Below are positions 1 through 8,511 of a DNA stretch of 64,000 nt, one piece after another. The position numbers and the translations under genes were made by a program. Position 1 is the stretch's first letter. Each line of letters starts with the position of its first letter. The stretch is from Gammaproteobacteria bacterium (GTDB lineage Bacteria > Pseudomonadota > Gammaproteobacteria > Coxiellales > Coxiellaceae): NCBI GenBank assembly GCA_030429175.1, contig JAUIDD010000003.1, forward strand, positions 62,001 to 126,000. The letters are read 5' to 3'. Under the pieces are notes generated by a model that made no database searches, was not told where the DNA came from, and saw only the letters and a program-made list of their open reading frames with translations.

Positions 1-1910
1 CTGCCATATAGCGGCTTAATTAAAGCAATATCTGCCACAAAGCTAAATAACACGCCATCCACATCACTACTATCATGTAGTTTTTCAAGCTTGTTTTGAT
101 GGTGATTATAGCAATAACAGCCTGATGATAATTCAGAAACAGCATTACCAACTTCGATATAAATATAAACCGGATATAATGCACCAGCAGATGGATATCT
201 ATATTTTGGTAATACATGACTCTCAACATATATCGGCGCAAATAAAGAAAGGAACTCTTTAATAGTCGGTTGGTTGGAATTTAATGATTGTTTTCTGTCC
301 ATATATTTAAATACAGTTAAAAGCTGATCGACATGTGCATCATGCATGGCACCGCCATGAAATACACGATAACTTTTGCGATGAAAATATTTAGCAATTG
401 TCGCATTATCAGTCACATTAGTATAGGATCCACTCTCAGCATCAAGTCGATAAATATGCTTATATTTATAATCAGCTCTTTCATAGAGGTTTTCTATTAT
501 ATCTTGCTGTGATTCATTGTGTGATTCAGCTATATCAGCGACTACATATGTGATTAAAGATATGTGTTTACTCGGCATATCTAGGGGAGTAGTAACAGCT
601 TGTTTAATACCATTAACCTGCATTACCACCTGATCAATTTCAGCAAGCTCTACACGATAGCCACGTATTTTTAGTTGTGAATCCGTTCGACCCAAATGTT
701 GAATATCACCATTTTGTAATCGTAGTCCAACATCTCCTGTATGATACAAATGGCAGATCTCGCCATTAATACTAATCTTCATGAATTTTTTATGCTGCTG
801 CATATCATCGGTTATGTAACCAGAGGTTAAGCAATCGCTTTTGATATATATTGCACCAGCAACACCATCTTCAACTAAGCGATGTTCTTCATCTAAAATG
901 TAAATTGTAACAGGAGTTATCGCGTGCCCTATTAGGGGCTGACTTGGCCACGATGCTGGATCAACCGCCAATGTATGAGCACTAATAACTTGTATTTCTG
1001 ATGCACCATATAAGTTGGTCAATCTACACTGTGGTATATTATAAAAAAAAGCTTTAACTTGATCAGTAATCATTAATTTCTCCCCAGAGCATGTTATAGA
1101 TAATACTGCTGCTGGATAAATATTATTTTGATAACAATATGCAGATAACTCTAGCAAATACGAATAAGACAGATATAGCTTTGTAACCTTTTCACTTGTG
1201 ATATAAGATACAAACTGTGATATATTTGTTTTTTTATCTTCTTCAAGAATAACAACTGAACCACCCATTGTTAATGGCGTAAAAAACTCCTGAAAAGAGA
1301 TATCAAAGCTTAATGAGAAAAATTGGAGTACCCGATGCTTAAAGTAATTGCTAGATAGCTCCCAGTTAAGATAAGTCAGCAAAGCGCCATGAGACATCTT
1401 AACGCCTTTAGGCTTACCTGTAGAACCTGAAGTAAAAACGATATATGCTAATGAATCTATATAAACCTCACAAACTGACGCCTCATCACTATATGTAGAC
1501 ACAGATTGATCAATAGAAATAAACTTAATCTTAGCACTACATTGATTAAATATGTTGTGATGTAAATTTTCAGCAATAATTACTTTTGCTTGTGATTGTG
1601 ACACAGCACTCCGAAGCCTTTGTTCTGGCCATTTCAGATCCAAAACCACAAAGGCACCACCTGCTTTTAAAATCGCTAAAACCCATACGATTGTCGATAA
1701 TTTGGATTCTGAAAAAATGGCAACAACATCGTTTAAGGATATTAATACCTGATCATGCAGAAAATTAACACGCTTATTAACCTGACATTCAAGCTCTTCA
1801 TAAGATAGTACCTTTTCTTGATATTTTATTGCTATAGTTTGCCGATCTTGCTCATGAGAAAACTTTAACAAAGTTGTTATATTATTCTTGGATAATTTTC
1901 TTTTATTCAT
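1..1910 (-). CDS. NRPS, adenylation domain with inserted oxidase domain (3' end outside window)
   Basis: The frame opens with an ATG at 1910 and stays open to the left edge, giving 636 residues with no stop. Adenylation motifs are clear: A3 TSGSTGKPKG near residue 160, the A4 region SLSFDISFQE, NLYGASE (A5), YHTGDVGLR (A7) and GRTDSQLKIRGYRVE (A8, about 407-421). Instead of the A9/A10 end, a nitroreductase/McbC-type oxidase domain follows A8, with RKSYRVF near 510 and YPSAGALYPVYIYIEV near 572. This A-Ox layout is the one known from indigoidine synthetase (IndC/BpsA) and related single-module enzymes that oxidise the carrier-bound aminoacyl group. A thiolation domain and release domain would be expected further left. 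There is no condensation domain at the N terminus, so this is a starter or stand-alone module. It is the last gene seen of the operon, 7 nt behind the P-loop gene. Substrate is unknown. Confidence 0.9.
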   Translation of the reverse strand, partial: MNKRKLSKNNITTLLKFSHEQDRQTIAIKYQEKVLSYEELECQVNKRVNFLHDQVLISLNDVVAIFSESKLSTIVWVLAILKAGGAFVVLDLKWPEQRLRSAVSQSQAKVIIAENLHHNIFNQCSAKIKFISIDQSVSTYSDEASVCEVYIDSLAYIVFTSGSTGKPKGVKMSHGALLTYLNWELSSNYFKHRVLQFFSLSFDISFQEFFTPLTMGGSVVILEEDKKTNISQFVSYITSEKVTKLYLSYSYLLELSAYCYQNNIYPAAVLSITCSGEKLMITDQVKAFFYNIPQCRLTNLYGASEIQVISAHTLAVDPASWPSQPLIGHAITPVTIYILDEEHRLVEDGVAGAIYIKSDCLTSGYITDDMQQHKKFMKISINGEICHLYHTGDVGLRLQNGDIQHLGRTDSQLKIRGYRVELAEIDQVVMQVNGIKQAVTTPLDMPSKHISLITYVVADIAESHNESQQDIIENLYERADYKYKHIYRLDAESGSYTNVTDNATIAKYFHRKSYRVFHGGAMHDAHVDQLLTVFKYMDRKQSLNSNQPTIKEFLSLFAPIYVESHVLPKYRYPSAGALYPVYIYIEVGNAVSELSSGCYCYNHHQNKLEKLHDSSDVDGVLFSFVADIALIKPLYG

Positions 1911-1917
1911 AGTGCTT

Positions 1918-2997
1918 TCAGCTTATTTTTAGTGTTTGAATAATTTCCTTGCCACAAGAGCGCGCAGTATGTGTGGCCGTGTTAACAAAAAAATGATAAC
2001 GACATCTTGGCTTTATAGGTATCTTTGCTCTTGAGTTAATATTAATTCCAAATTTTACATTAAATTGAGCCTGTGCCTCTTGCCACTCATTCTCTTTGTA
2101 GGTACTTTGCTCTTCACCAATTTCCTTCGATATTAGTCTGCTTAGCTGTTTAGATATTTTAGATAGCTTGATAATAACTGAGTCATTAATATATTCAATA
2201 CAATCTATCGCATCTTCCGATGAATCTACAGGCTGGTAGAGCGTTATATATTGCTCTAATGGAAACGAACCGATCCTTGCTTGCCCCAAATTACCGCTAT
2301 CCAACGCTTTAATATTTCTTTTGTAAATCCGCTCTAACAGCTGCCGTGGTGGACAGTAAACAATAACGATATCCATCTTACAATGTATTATGTGTGTTTG
2401 CATTACCGCTAAAAACTCTTCTATATCACCTTTATCGGCTGCCACATCAACAATAACCAACTTATTTTGCTTTAACTCCGGCAAAAATGATTGAACACAA
2501 AAATAAGGTCTGCGCTCTTTTAATAAAAATTTTAAAAGTAGTTTTTGGTCTTGTCTAAATTTTATAAAAATTGCTTTTATTATTTTTACTGCATCATCAA
2601 CTAATGCTTTCTCGATCAATAATCTATCTAGTTCTGCGTCACACCACAGACAGTAAAATATCTCACTTAAACTAAAAATAAAACGCAATAGTCGCGCCTG
2701 AAGAGGATAAAATTGTTCAAATAAATTATAAATATGTAACTGCCAAACATGATCTGTACCCGTCACCGCTAATGGAATTGATTGTTGCATTGCTTGCTTT
2801 CTAATAATCTCTACAGTAGCACTTTTACCAGCTGATGACGTTCCATATAAAAAAACAACTCTTGCTTTCGAATAGATATGAAAAACTTTATCTCTATATT
2901 GGATATATAATGAGTATCGACTATAGGCTTTCATAACTAATTCTATATAATTTAAAAATTCTCGATTGATCATCATTTGAGTGGACAAATCTTTCAT
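1918..2997 (-). CDS. P-loop phosphotransferase-like protein of the NRPS locus
   Basis: About 359 residues. A strand and Walker A (VVFLYGTSSAGKSA) resemble chloramphenicol 3-O-phosphotransferase-like kinases, whose P-loop is typically GTSSSGKS. Further on, a strand ending in VYCPPRQLLERIYKRN followed by a GQAR...PLEQY stretch fits the LID/arginine region of that family. The C-terminal 100 residues match nothing I recognise. The frame also opens at a TTG at 3030, but I chose the ATG at 2997 because GAGGAT lies 8 nt upstream and the overlap with the decarboxylase gene then disappears. In an NRPS operon a phosphotransferase could tailor the product or inactivate it as self-protection. Both roles are inferred from position only. 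Confidence 0.7.
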   Translation of the reverse strand: MKDLSTQMMINREFLNYIELVMKAYSRYSLYIQYRDKVFHIYSKARVVFLYGTSSAGKSATVEIIRKQAMQQSIPLAVTGTDHVWQLHIYNLFEQFYPLQARLLRFIFSLSEIFYCLWCDAELDRLLIEKALVDDAVKIIKAIFIKFRQDQKLLLKFLLKERRPYFCVQSFLPELKQNKLVIVDVAADKGDIEEFLAVMQTHIIHCKMDIVIVYCPPRQLLERIYKRNIKALDSGNLGQARIGSFPLEQYITLYQPVDSSEDAIDCIEYINDSVIIKLSKISKQLSRLISKEIGEEQSTYKENEWQEAQAQFNVKFGININSRAKIPIKPRCRYHFFVNTATHTARSCGKEIIQTLKIS

Positions 2998-3019
2998 GTC
3001 ATTTATCCTCATTAAACCA

Positions 3020-4630
3020 TTATGGCTCAATAATATCTGCTAAATTAGCACAATAGTCTTGCTTATCTAAAAGCACTTCTATCACTACTACGCCACTGTG
3101 CTTATTTGAACATGTAATTGCGTTTTCTAATTCTTGTTCTGTTTTCACTACATGGCCTTGCTCTCCACCAAAAATAATCGGCATTTTATGATAGGCCCAT
3201 GGCTGAATATTGTTATAATCTGCGTCTTTAAACAGTGCGCGCTCAATGGTATAACCAGCATTATTCATCACAAAAATTGTGAGTCTTAATTTATATTTAA
3301 TTAATGTTGATAACGCCTGACACGTAAATTGAAATGCGCCATCACCAATAATAAGACATACTCTTTGTTCTGGCTTTGCTAAACAAGCGCCCACAGCTGC
3401 TGGCAAAGAGTAACCTAATGACGCATAGTAAGGTTGAGAAATAAAAACTGCATGATTAGCTATTAGATATTTTCTCGCTTTTATTAATGAGCTCCCCGAA
3501 TCAACAATGAGTACATCATCTTGATCTACTAACTGAGCTATACGCGCGCACACGCTATCATGTGAAATATTTTTTTGATTTCGATTTATCAGTATCTCTT
3601 TAAATTCATATTGATATTTTTTACGAAAGGTAATATTATTAGATGTAAGATTTTGATAAAGGCCTGATATAAATGATCTCAAATGACTGCTATAGACTTT
3701 ATTTGAAAAGTGAACCTGTTGATTACAAGCAAAGATTGTATTTTCATGATTGCTATTCAGCAAAAATGCATGAAGATGATCCTTTGCTAGTTGTGATCCG
3801 ATACAAAGTATACAGTCAGCATTTATTAAATATTCATAACAGTTAGCCTGTATTTCAATACCCGGACCACACAATCCAATAAACTGTGAATGCTGTTCTG
3901 GTAATGTTGCTTTATCCGTAACAAATGTTGCATATGGTAGGCCTGTCGCTTCTATGAGATTAAGTAATTTATGTTGTAATTGATAGCGCTGTACTTCTAA
4001 TCCAACTAATATAATTGGTTGTTTAGCTGACTTTAATAATGATACTGTTTTATTTACACAATGCTCCAAATCCAAGCTATGACCATAAGTGTATTTTTGC
4101 TGCTTAGTGATATCAAACAAACACGTCACCATATCACTTGGGATTTCCAAATAAACGGGCTTACTGTACAATTTACAACGACTCAATAATCTATTAATAG
4201 TCGATGCAGCAGAACTAAGGTCTGTAATACATGCTGAATCCACAGTTATATTTTTAAAAATATTTAAGGGGATATCGTAAGCACCAATTGTATGATGCAT
4301 CTGTAGCTGTTTTCTATAATTAACTAATGATGGGCCACCGGAAATAATAACTAAAGGTACATTCTCAGCGTAAGCTCCCGCCACCGCATTCACTAAACTT
4401 AACCCACCGACAGCATAAGTGATCAGCACACAACCCAAACCTTGTAAACGCGCATAGGCATCAGCAGCATAACCAGCATTAAGCTCATTACACGTGCCTA
4501 CAAACGTTATATCGCTATCTTCAATCTTATGTAAAAGTTCGAATATATAATCTCCAGGCACACCAAAAATATGCTTAATACCTGAATCTTGTAATTGCTG
4601 ACAAAGGTAATCACCGACTGAGTACTGCAA
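3020..4630 (-). CDS. ThDP-dependent 2-oxoacid decarboxylase (indolepyruvate/pyruvate decarboxylase family)
   Basis: 536 residues, the normal length for PDC/IpdC/KdcA enzymes. The N terminus (YSVGDYLCQQLQDSGIKHIFGVPGD) fits the family, as do the catalytic glutamate in GTCNELNAGYAADAYAR, the paired histidines in MHHTIGAYD, and the ThDP/Mg motif starting GDGAFQFT and ending MNNAGYTIE. The HH pair separates decarboxylases from acetolactate synthases. The start is a TTG with GGGGAT 6 nt upstream; it aligns with the usual family start. The enzyme would turn a branched-chain or aromatic 2-oxoacid into the aldehyde. With the divergent amino-acid dehydrogenase and the PLP aldolase-like gene of the same locus it could supply an unusual amino acid to the NRPS (inference). 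Exact substrate is not readable from sequence. Confidence 0.9.
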   Translation of the reverse strand: MQYSVGDYLCQQLQDSGIKHIFGVPGDYIFELLHKIEDSDITFVGTCNELNAGYAADAYARLQGLGCVLITYAVGGLSLVNAVAGAYAENVPLVIISGGPSLVNYRKQLQMHHTIGAYDIPLNIFKNITVDSACITDLSSAASTINRLLSRCKLYSKPVYLEIPSDMVTCLFDITKQQKYTYGHSLDLEHCVNKTVSLLKSAKQPIILVGLEVQRYQLQHKLLNLIEATGLPYATFVTDKATLPEQHSQFIGLCGPGIEIQANCYEYLINADCILCIGSQLAKDHLHAFLLNSNHENTIFACNQQVHFSNKVYSSHLRSFISGLYQNLTSNNITFRKKYQYEFKEILINRNQKNISHDSVCARIAQLVDQDDVLIVDSGSSLIKARKYLIANHAVFISQPYYASLGYSLPAAVGACLAKPEQRVCLIIGDGAFQFTCQALSTLIKYKLRLTIFVMNNAGYTIERALFKDADYNNIQPWAYHKMPIIFGGEQGHVVKTEQELENAITCSNKHSGVVVIEVLLDKQDYCANLADIIEP

Positions 4631-4644
4631 ACATCTATCCCCAT

Positions 4645-5715
4645 CTACACATGATGATGCTGAAATAATGTAGCATTCTTAAGATCATCCACTATTTCTA
4701 GCAGCTGTGTCGTATTAATAAAATCATCACACCCCAGTCTCGCCTTGTCAAGCAGATCTCTTGATGAATCAAACTCATCATGTTGATCTATATAATGTAA
4801 TATGAAAACTGCAGCTACACAGCATAAATTTTTAGAAATGGCTTCTTCAACAATATCAAGTGTATGCGCATAATTAGACATATCAAAAAACTTATTAACT
4901 GTATCTGCAAAATCATCATCTTTGAAATAAAAATATGTACTACAAGCCCAATCTGTTAACTGACGCGGCGATAATTCGAATAAGTTTTTTTTCCACCAAA
5001 AATTAACTGATATAGCAACATCAAGTGATTTAATTTCATGCCACCAACCACTTGGCATATATAAAATATCTCCAGGATTTAATATGCCCTCATAACAACA
5101 GACTCTATCTATATTCGGATGACGCTTGGTATCAAGATGGTCGGTATCCTGTACCTTGCTGATATGTACAGCTGATGCCGTTTCTAATAACTTGTCATCT
5201 AGCGTGTGTGGATATATATACTGCGTTTCTGTGGGTGCAAATAATCTTACTCGCTTTCTACCTACAATTTGAGTTAAGAAGTTATCCGAAAAATCATAAT
5301 GTGCAGGACTAATCGTCCCAGCTTCACCAATCCAAAGGTTAGTAATATGCTGATTACTTTTATGTGCATACTCAGGCAACGTTACTTCAGAAAGTAGTTC
5401 ACTAAACTCCTCTGGTATTGATTTTTGCATCAAATGATATTTTTTAGTTGTATCTTTATTTGAACGAATCAATTCTAATGCTTCTGGCAACATTAACTCG
5501 CATGAATCCCACTGCTGCTCCTCATCAAAAATATAGTAATCTAGCCTCACCTGCTTGTCTGAATATTTTTTTTCAAAATAATCCAAGCTCCATTTTTTAA
5601 GTGCTGGACAATCAAATCCATCAGAAATAATTACAGGTTTTCTTTTATGCTCGTATTGTGACCGAAATTTTGAAGTACTCGGATGATTCAACCGATCTAA
5701 CTGAGCCAATTGCAT
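4645..5715 (-). CDS. JmjC/cupin_8 Fe(II)- and 2-oxoglutarate-dependent oxygenase
   Basis: 356 residues. The core has the HxD metal pair in PAHYDFSDNFLTQIVGRKRVRLFAP and the distal histidine in YMPSGWWHEIKSL followed by VAISVNFWW, the layout of FIH-like cupin_8/JmjC hydroxylases. The lysine in GRKRVRLF sits where the 2-oxoglutarate-binding residue is usually found. AGGGAG lies just upstream of the ATG. It sits between the MbtH gene (17 nt upstream) and the decarboxylase (14 nt downstream), so it is part of the biosynthetic operon. Likely job: hydroxylation of an amino acid, free or carrier-bound. The alternative is protein hydroxylation, typical of FIH relatives outside NRPS loci. Confidence 0.8.
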   Translation of the reverse strand: MQLAQLDRLNHPSTSKFRSQYEHKRKPVIISDGFDCPALKKWSLDYFEKKYSDKQVRLDYYIFDEEQQWDSCELMLPEALELIRSNKDTTKKYHLMQKSIPEEFSELLSEVTLPEYAHKSNQHITNLWIGEAGTISPAHYDFSDNFLTQIVGRKRVRLFAPTETQYIYPHTLDDKLLETASAVHISKVQDTDHLDTKRHPNIDRVCCYEGILNPGDILYMPSGWWHEIKSLDVAISVNFWWKKNLFELSPRQLTDWACSTYFYFKDDDFADTVNKFFDMSNYAHTLDIVEEAISKNLCCVAAVFILHYIDQHDEFDSSRDLLDKARLGCDDFINTTQLLEIVDDLKNATLFQHHHV

Positions 5716-5732
5716 AATTCTAACTCCCTAAA

Positions 5733-5957
5733 TTAAGATGCTTGGTCTATTTTCTTACGTAAACTAAGTGGACGCATATCAGTCCAAACACGCTCAACAT
5801 AAGCCAAACATGCTTGTTTGGTATTTTCAGGAAATACGATTGACCAGCCGTGAGGAATCGACTTATAACTCGGCCATAATGAATATTGCTCTTCATGATT
5901 TATCAATACTAAAAACTTCTCTTCAACAGCATGATCATCAATAATAGCTTCTTCCAT
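5733..5957 (-). CDS. MbtH-family NRPS chaperone
   Basis: A 74-residue protein with the full MbtH signature: NHEEQYSLWPSYKSIPHGW, then CLAYVERVWTDMRPLSLR. MbtH proteins bind adenylation domains and are needed for their folding or activity. Its presence independently supports the NRPS call at the left edge. The ATG at 5957 has GAGGTG just upstream; a GTG two codons earlier would lie inside that ribosome-binding site. Confidence 0.93.
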   Translation of the reverse strand: MEEAIIDDHAVEEKFLVLINHEEQYSLWPSYKSIPHGWSIVFPENTKQACLAYVERVWTDMRPLSLRKKIDQAS

Positions 5958-6013
5958 ATTCACCTCAATTGAAAAAATTAAGCGCTGAGTATAGCGGCAG
6001 TCTCAGTTTATTG

Positions 6014-7279
6014 TCAAACAACCATATTATCGAATGAAAAATGAATCGAATTAAATTTTTGATTAAATGCTTTCACTTCTGACTTAAGCTTTTCAGGTTG
6101 AGTATGCTTATGTAGAATTTTATAGATAAAGTCAGCAATAATTCGCATATCTGCTTGTTTCATACCACGCCTTGTTACCTCTTGAGTACCTAATCTTATA
6201 ATTTCTTCACGAAAGGCATAACGCGAATTCGTGCAGATATTAGCTTTCATTAACTTTTGACAAGCTGAAATATAGCCACCAACAGAATCACCCTTAATAA
6301 GGAGTATATGTGTTTGTGTAGCACGTCCATTCGACTCAATAAGTTCAATCCCAAAATCACTGAGCGCTTGCGCTAATGCCTGTGCGTTTAATAACATTTG
6401 TTTTACATATTCTGCACCAAACTCATGCATCTCCATAATTGTTATATAAAGGGCTAAATCATGATGATTATGTCGATTCGAAATAAGCCCATGATCTAAT
6501 GCTGTTGATAACATATTGGCATGTTTCTGATCTCTAAACGCCATTAATGCTTTTGGTGGACCAGGAAAAGTTTTATGCGTATTACCTTGGAGCACGTCTG
6601 CGCCCTCATTGAGTGGATCTTGAAATGCGCCACCGGCAATCAAACCTAATGTATGAGAGGCATCATATATAATAATTGCTTCTGGTCCTGCAATATTTCG
6701 AATATCCTGTATAGGTAACGCAAATCTCGGACAACCCATATCAAAATAAATCAACTTTGGTTGATGCTTTTTAAATTGCATTTCAAGCTGACATAGATCA
6801 AATGTTTGTCTGGCTGGATCTATTGGCAATGAAAAACATTTACGGCCAAATCGCTGAATAAGGTACTGTGTCGCAAAATGCCCACCATTATGATAATCCA
6901 TTGCATACACTGCATCTCCAGGATTGGAAAAGGTAGATAAACTCGCAAGCATCGCATGAATACCTGATAAAAATCGAAACTCACAATTTTTAGCATGAAA
7001 CATTTTAGATGCTGTAGCGATAGTTGATTGTTCAAGCTGATTTAAATAGGAAAGCCCTTTAAAAGTAAAATCATCAATTGTCACTGCATCCGAATTCTGA
7101 TTATTTATAGGCACACCTAAATTATATCGTTGTGATAACCTACTCGAAAGAATCATTCGTGCTGTTAGGGACATTTGATTTTCATTCGCATTAAGATTTA
7201 TTTGCGCGGCATCATCAAGCTCTTGCTGCTGAATGAGGTTAAAAATTTTTTGTATCGACATTGAGGCTTCTACTGACAT
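6014..7279 (-). CDS. PLP-dependent SHMT-fold enzyme, probably an aldolase-like member
   Basis: About 421 residues from the ATG at 7279; the frame extends to 7333, but that stretch looks non-coding and overlaps the divergent promoter. Motifs of the serine hydroxymethyltransferase fold: HNGGHFATQ, IYDASHTLGLIAGG, the PLP-lysine segment GADVLQGNTHKTFPGPPKA, and LGTQEVTRRGMKQADM near the C terminus. The segment that in true GlyA enzymes carries YYGGCEYVD and contacts folate is replaced here (DAVTIDDFTFKGLSYLNQLE), so a folate-independent role is plausible. In this operon it may condense glycine with an aldehyde to give a beta-hydroxy amino acid. This is the first gene of the leftward operon. Confidence 0.8.
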   Translation of the reverse strand: MSVEASMSIQKIFNLIQQQELDDAAQINLNANENQMSLTARMILSSRLSQRYNLGVPINNQNSDAVTIDDFTFKGLSYLNQLEQSTIATASKMFHAKNCEFRFLSGIHAMLASLSTFSNPGDAVYAMDYHNGGHFATQYLIQRFGRKCFSLPIDPARQTFDLCQLEMQFKKHQPKLIYFDMGCPRFALPIQDIRNIAGPEAIIIYDASHTLGLIAGGAFQDPLNEGADVLQGNTHKTFPGPPKALMAFRDQKHANMLSTALDHGLISNRHNHHDLALYITIMEMHEFGAEYVKQMLLNAQALAQALSDFGIELIESNGRATQTHILLIKGDSVGGYISACQKLMKANICTNSRYAFREEIIRLGTQEVTRRGMKQADMRIIADFIYKILHKHTQPEKLKSEVKAFNQKFNSIHFSFDNMVV

Positions 7280-7378
7280 TGTTTTTACTCGTGTATTCAA
7301 ATGTGAATGCAGATAGTAGTTTATCCTTATCAAAAACTAAAGTACAATGACAAACTTCTTTTAATGGAATCAGCATAT
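7280..7378. promoter_or_regulatory. Divergent intergenic region between NRPS-locus operon and amino-acid dehydrogenase
   Basis: About 100 bp separate the likely starts at 7279 (leftward) and 7379 (rightward), so both transcription units must start here or inside each other. The region is AT-rich. I do not see a convincing -35/-10 pair or a strong operator palindrome. Shared control of the two units is inferred from divergence only. Confidence 0.4.
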
Positions 7379-8428
7379 ATGAGCCGAATGAACTTAACTA
7401 TAACTGAGTTAGATCACATCGCAGATTACGAAAGAGTTATACATTTTGAGCAAAAATCACTTCATATAGCAGGCATTATTGCCATTCATAACACCACAAA
7501 TGGTGCAGCACTGGGGGGTTGCCGACTTTACAATTACCCAAATTTTGATGCAGGGCTTGATAATGTATTATCACTTGCCAAAGCCATGACTTACAAAAAC
7601 ACGATTATGGATTTACCCTATGGTGGTGGTAAAGCGGTTATATTTCAGAATGACCTAATTGATAAAAAATCACTATTCAAAGTATTTGCTCGCCTCTTGA
7701 ATATATTAGAAGGGCAGTATATTACAACCGATGATGTTGGAACTTCAGTTGATGATATGTACTATCTAAGACAATACACCAAATTCGCAAAAGGTATACA
7801 TAGCAATGGAAAACAAATACCTGCAACGGCATATGGTGTTTATCAAGCAATCAGAGCGACGCTACAATTTTATGAAAACAAAGATAGCTTAACTGGCGTC
7901 AAAGTATTTGTTCAAGGCTTAGGAAAAGTAGGATATACATTATGTGAGTTTTTAAAAAATGAGAAATGCCAATTATATTTATATGACATTGATACAGAAC
8001 TAACAAAAGAAGCTGCTAATCATTTTGACGGAACGATAATAGACTTAAACACCATTGACGAACTTAAAGTTGATGTATTTTGCCCTTGCGCCCTAAGAAA
8101 CTCAGTCAATGAAAACACCTTATCAAAAATTAACATGGCTTATATTATTGGTGGAGAGAATAATCCTATTGCATCAACCCAATCATATAATATGATGCTT
8201 GAAAAAAATATTATATATATACCAGATTATCTCTCTAATGCTGGTGGCGTTATTGATATTGCTTGTGAAGATAAAAACTATTGTGAGCATACTGTCTTCA
8301 AACATGTAAATGCCATCTACACTAAAACTATGACACTTTTACAATCAGCAAAACAAACCAACAAAACCCCCTTACATATAGCTAATCGCTACGTCGAAGA
8401 ACGCTACTTCCAGCCAGCTCATTTATAA
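7379..8428 (+). CDS. Glu/Leu/Phe/Val dehydrogenase (leucine dehydrogenase type)
   Basis: About 349 residues from MSRMNLTITELD, the usual length for leucine/phenylalanine dehydrogenases. Key segments: GAALGGCRLYNYPN, the catalytic-lysine motif MTYKNTIMDLPYGGGKAVI, TTDDVGTSVDDM, and the Rossmann motif VQGLGKVGYTLCEFL, with IPDYLSNAGGVI near the end. It catalyses reversible NAD-linked deamination of a branched-chain or aromatic amino acid to the 2-oxoacid. Divergent from the NRPS operon, it could make the oxoacid for the decarboxylase there. The frame extends to 7307, but that stretch overlaps the opposite gene's leader. No strong ribosome-binding site is visible at any candidate start, so the start is uncertain by tens of bases. 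Confidence 0.88.
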   Translation: MSRMNLTITELDHIADYERVIHFEQKSLHIAGIIAIHNTTNGAALGGCRLYNYPNFDAGLDNVLSLAKAMTYKNTIMDLPYGGGKAVIFQNDLIDKKSLFKVFARLLNILEGQYITTDDVGTSVDDMYYLRQYTKFAKGIHSNGKQIPATAYGVYQAIRATLQFYENKDSLTGVKVFVQGLGKVGYTLCEFLKNEKCQLYLYDIDTELTKEAANHFDGTIIDLNTIDELKVDVFCPCALRNSVNENTLSKINMAYIIGGENNPIASTQSYNMMLEKNIIYIPDYLSNAGGVIDIACEDKNYCEHTVFKHVNAIYTKTMTLLQSAKQTNKTPLHIANRYVEERYFQPAHL

Positions 8429-8439
8429 CAGGCTCTTAA

Positions 8440-8464
8440 AATTTAGATGCCTAGCATCTAAATT
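8440..8464. promoter_or_regulatory. 11-bp perfect inverted repeat, operator or terminator
   Basis: AATTTAGATGC and its exact complement flank a 3-nt spacer (8451-8453). It lies 12 nt after the dehydrogenase stop and 8 nt before a TATAAT at 8472-8477 that can serve as -10 for the next gene. There is no T-run on either side, so it is at best a weak intrinsic terminator. Its position over the expected -35 also fits an operator. Confidence 0.5.
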
Positions 8465-8511
8465 CTTATGTTATAATTCTAATTTCAGTATGAATGCGAA
8501 AAGGAATCCGC

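Noticed and set aside
20-241. Small leftward frame at the left edge
   Set aside because: It overlaps the reading frame of the NRPS oxidase domain, which is clearly the coding one.
1-1910. NRPS as a definite indigoidine synthetase
   Set aside because: The A-Ox layout agrees but the pocket residues do not look like the glutamine code, and the thiolation and release domains are outside the window.
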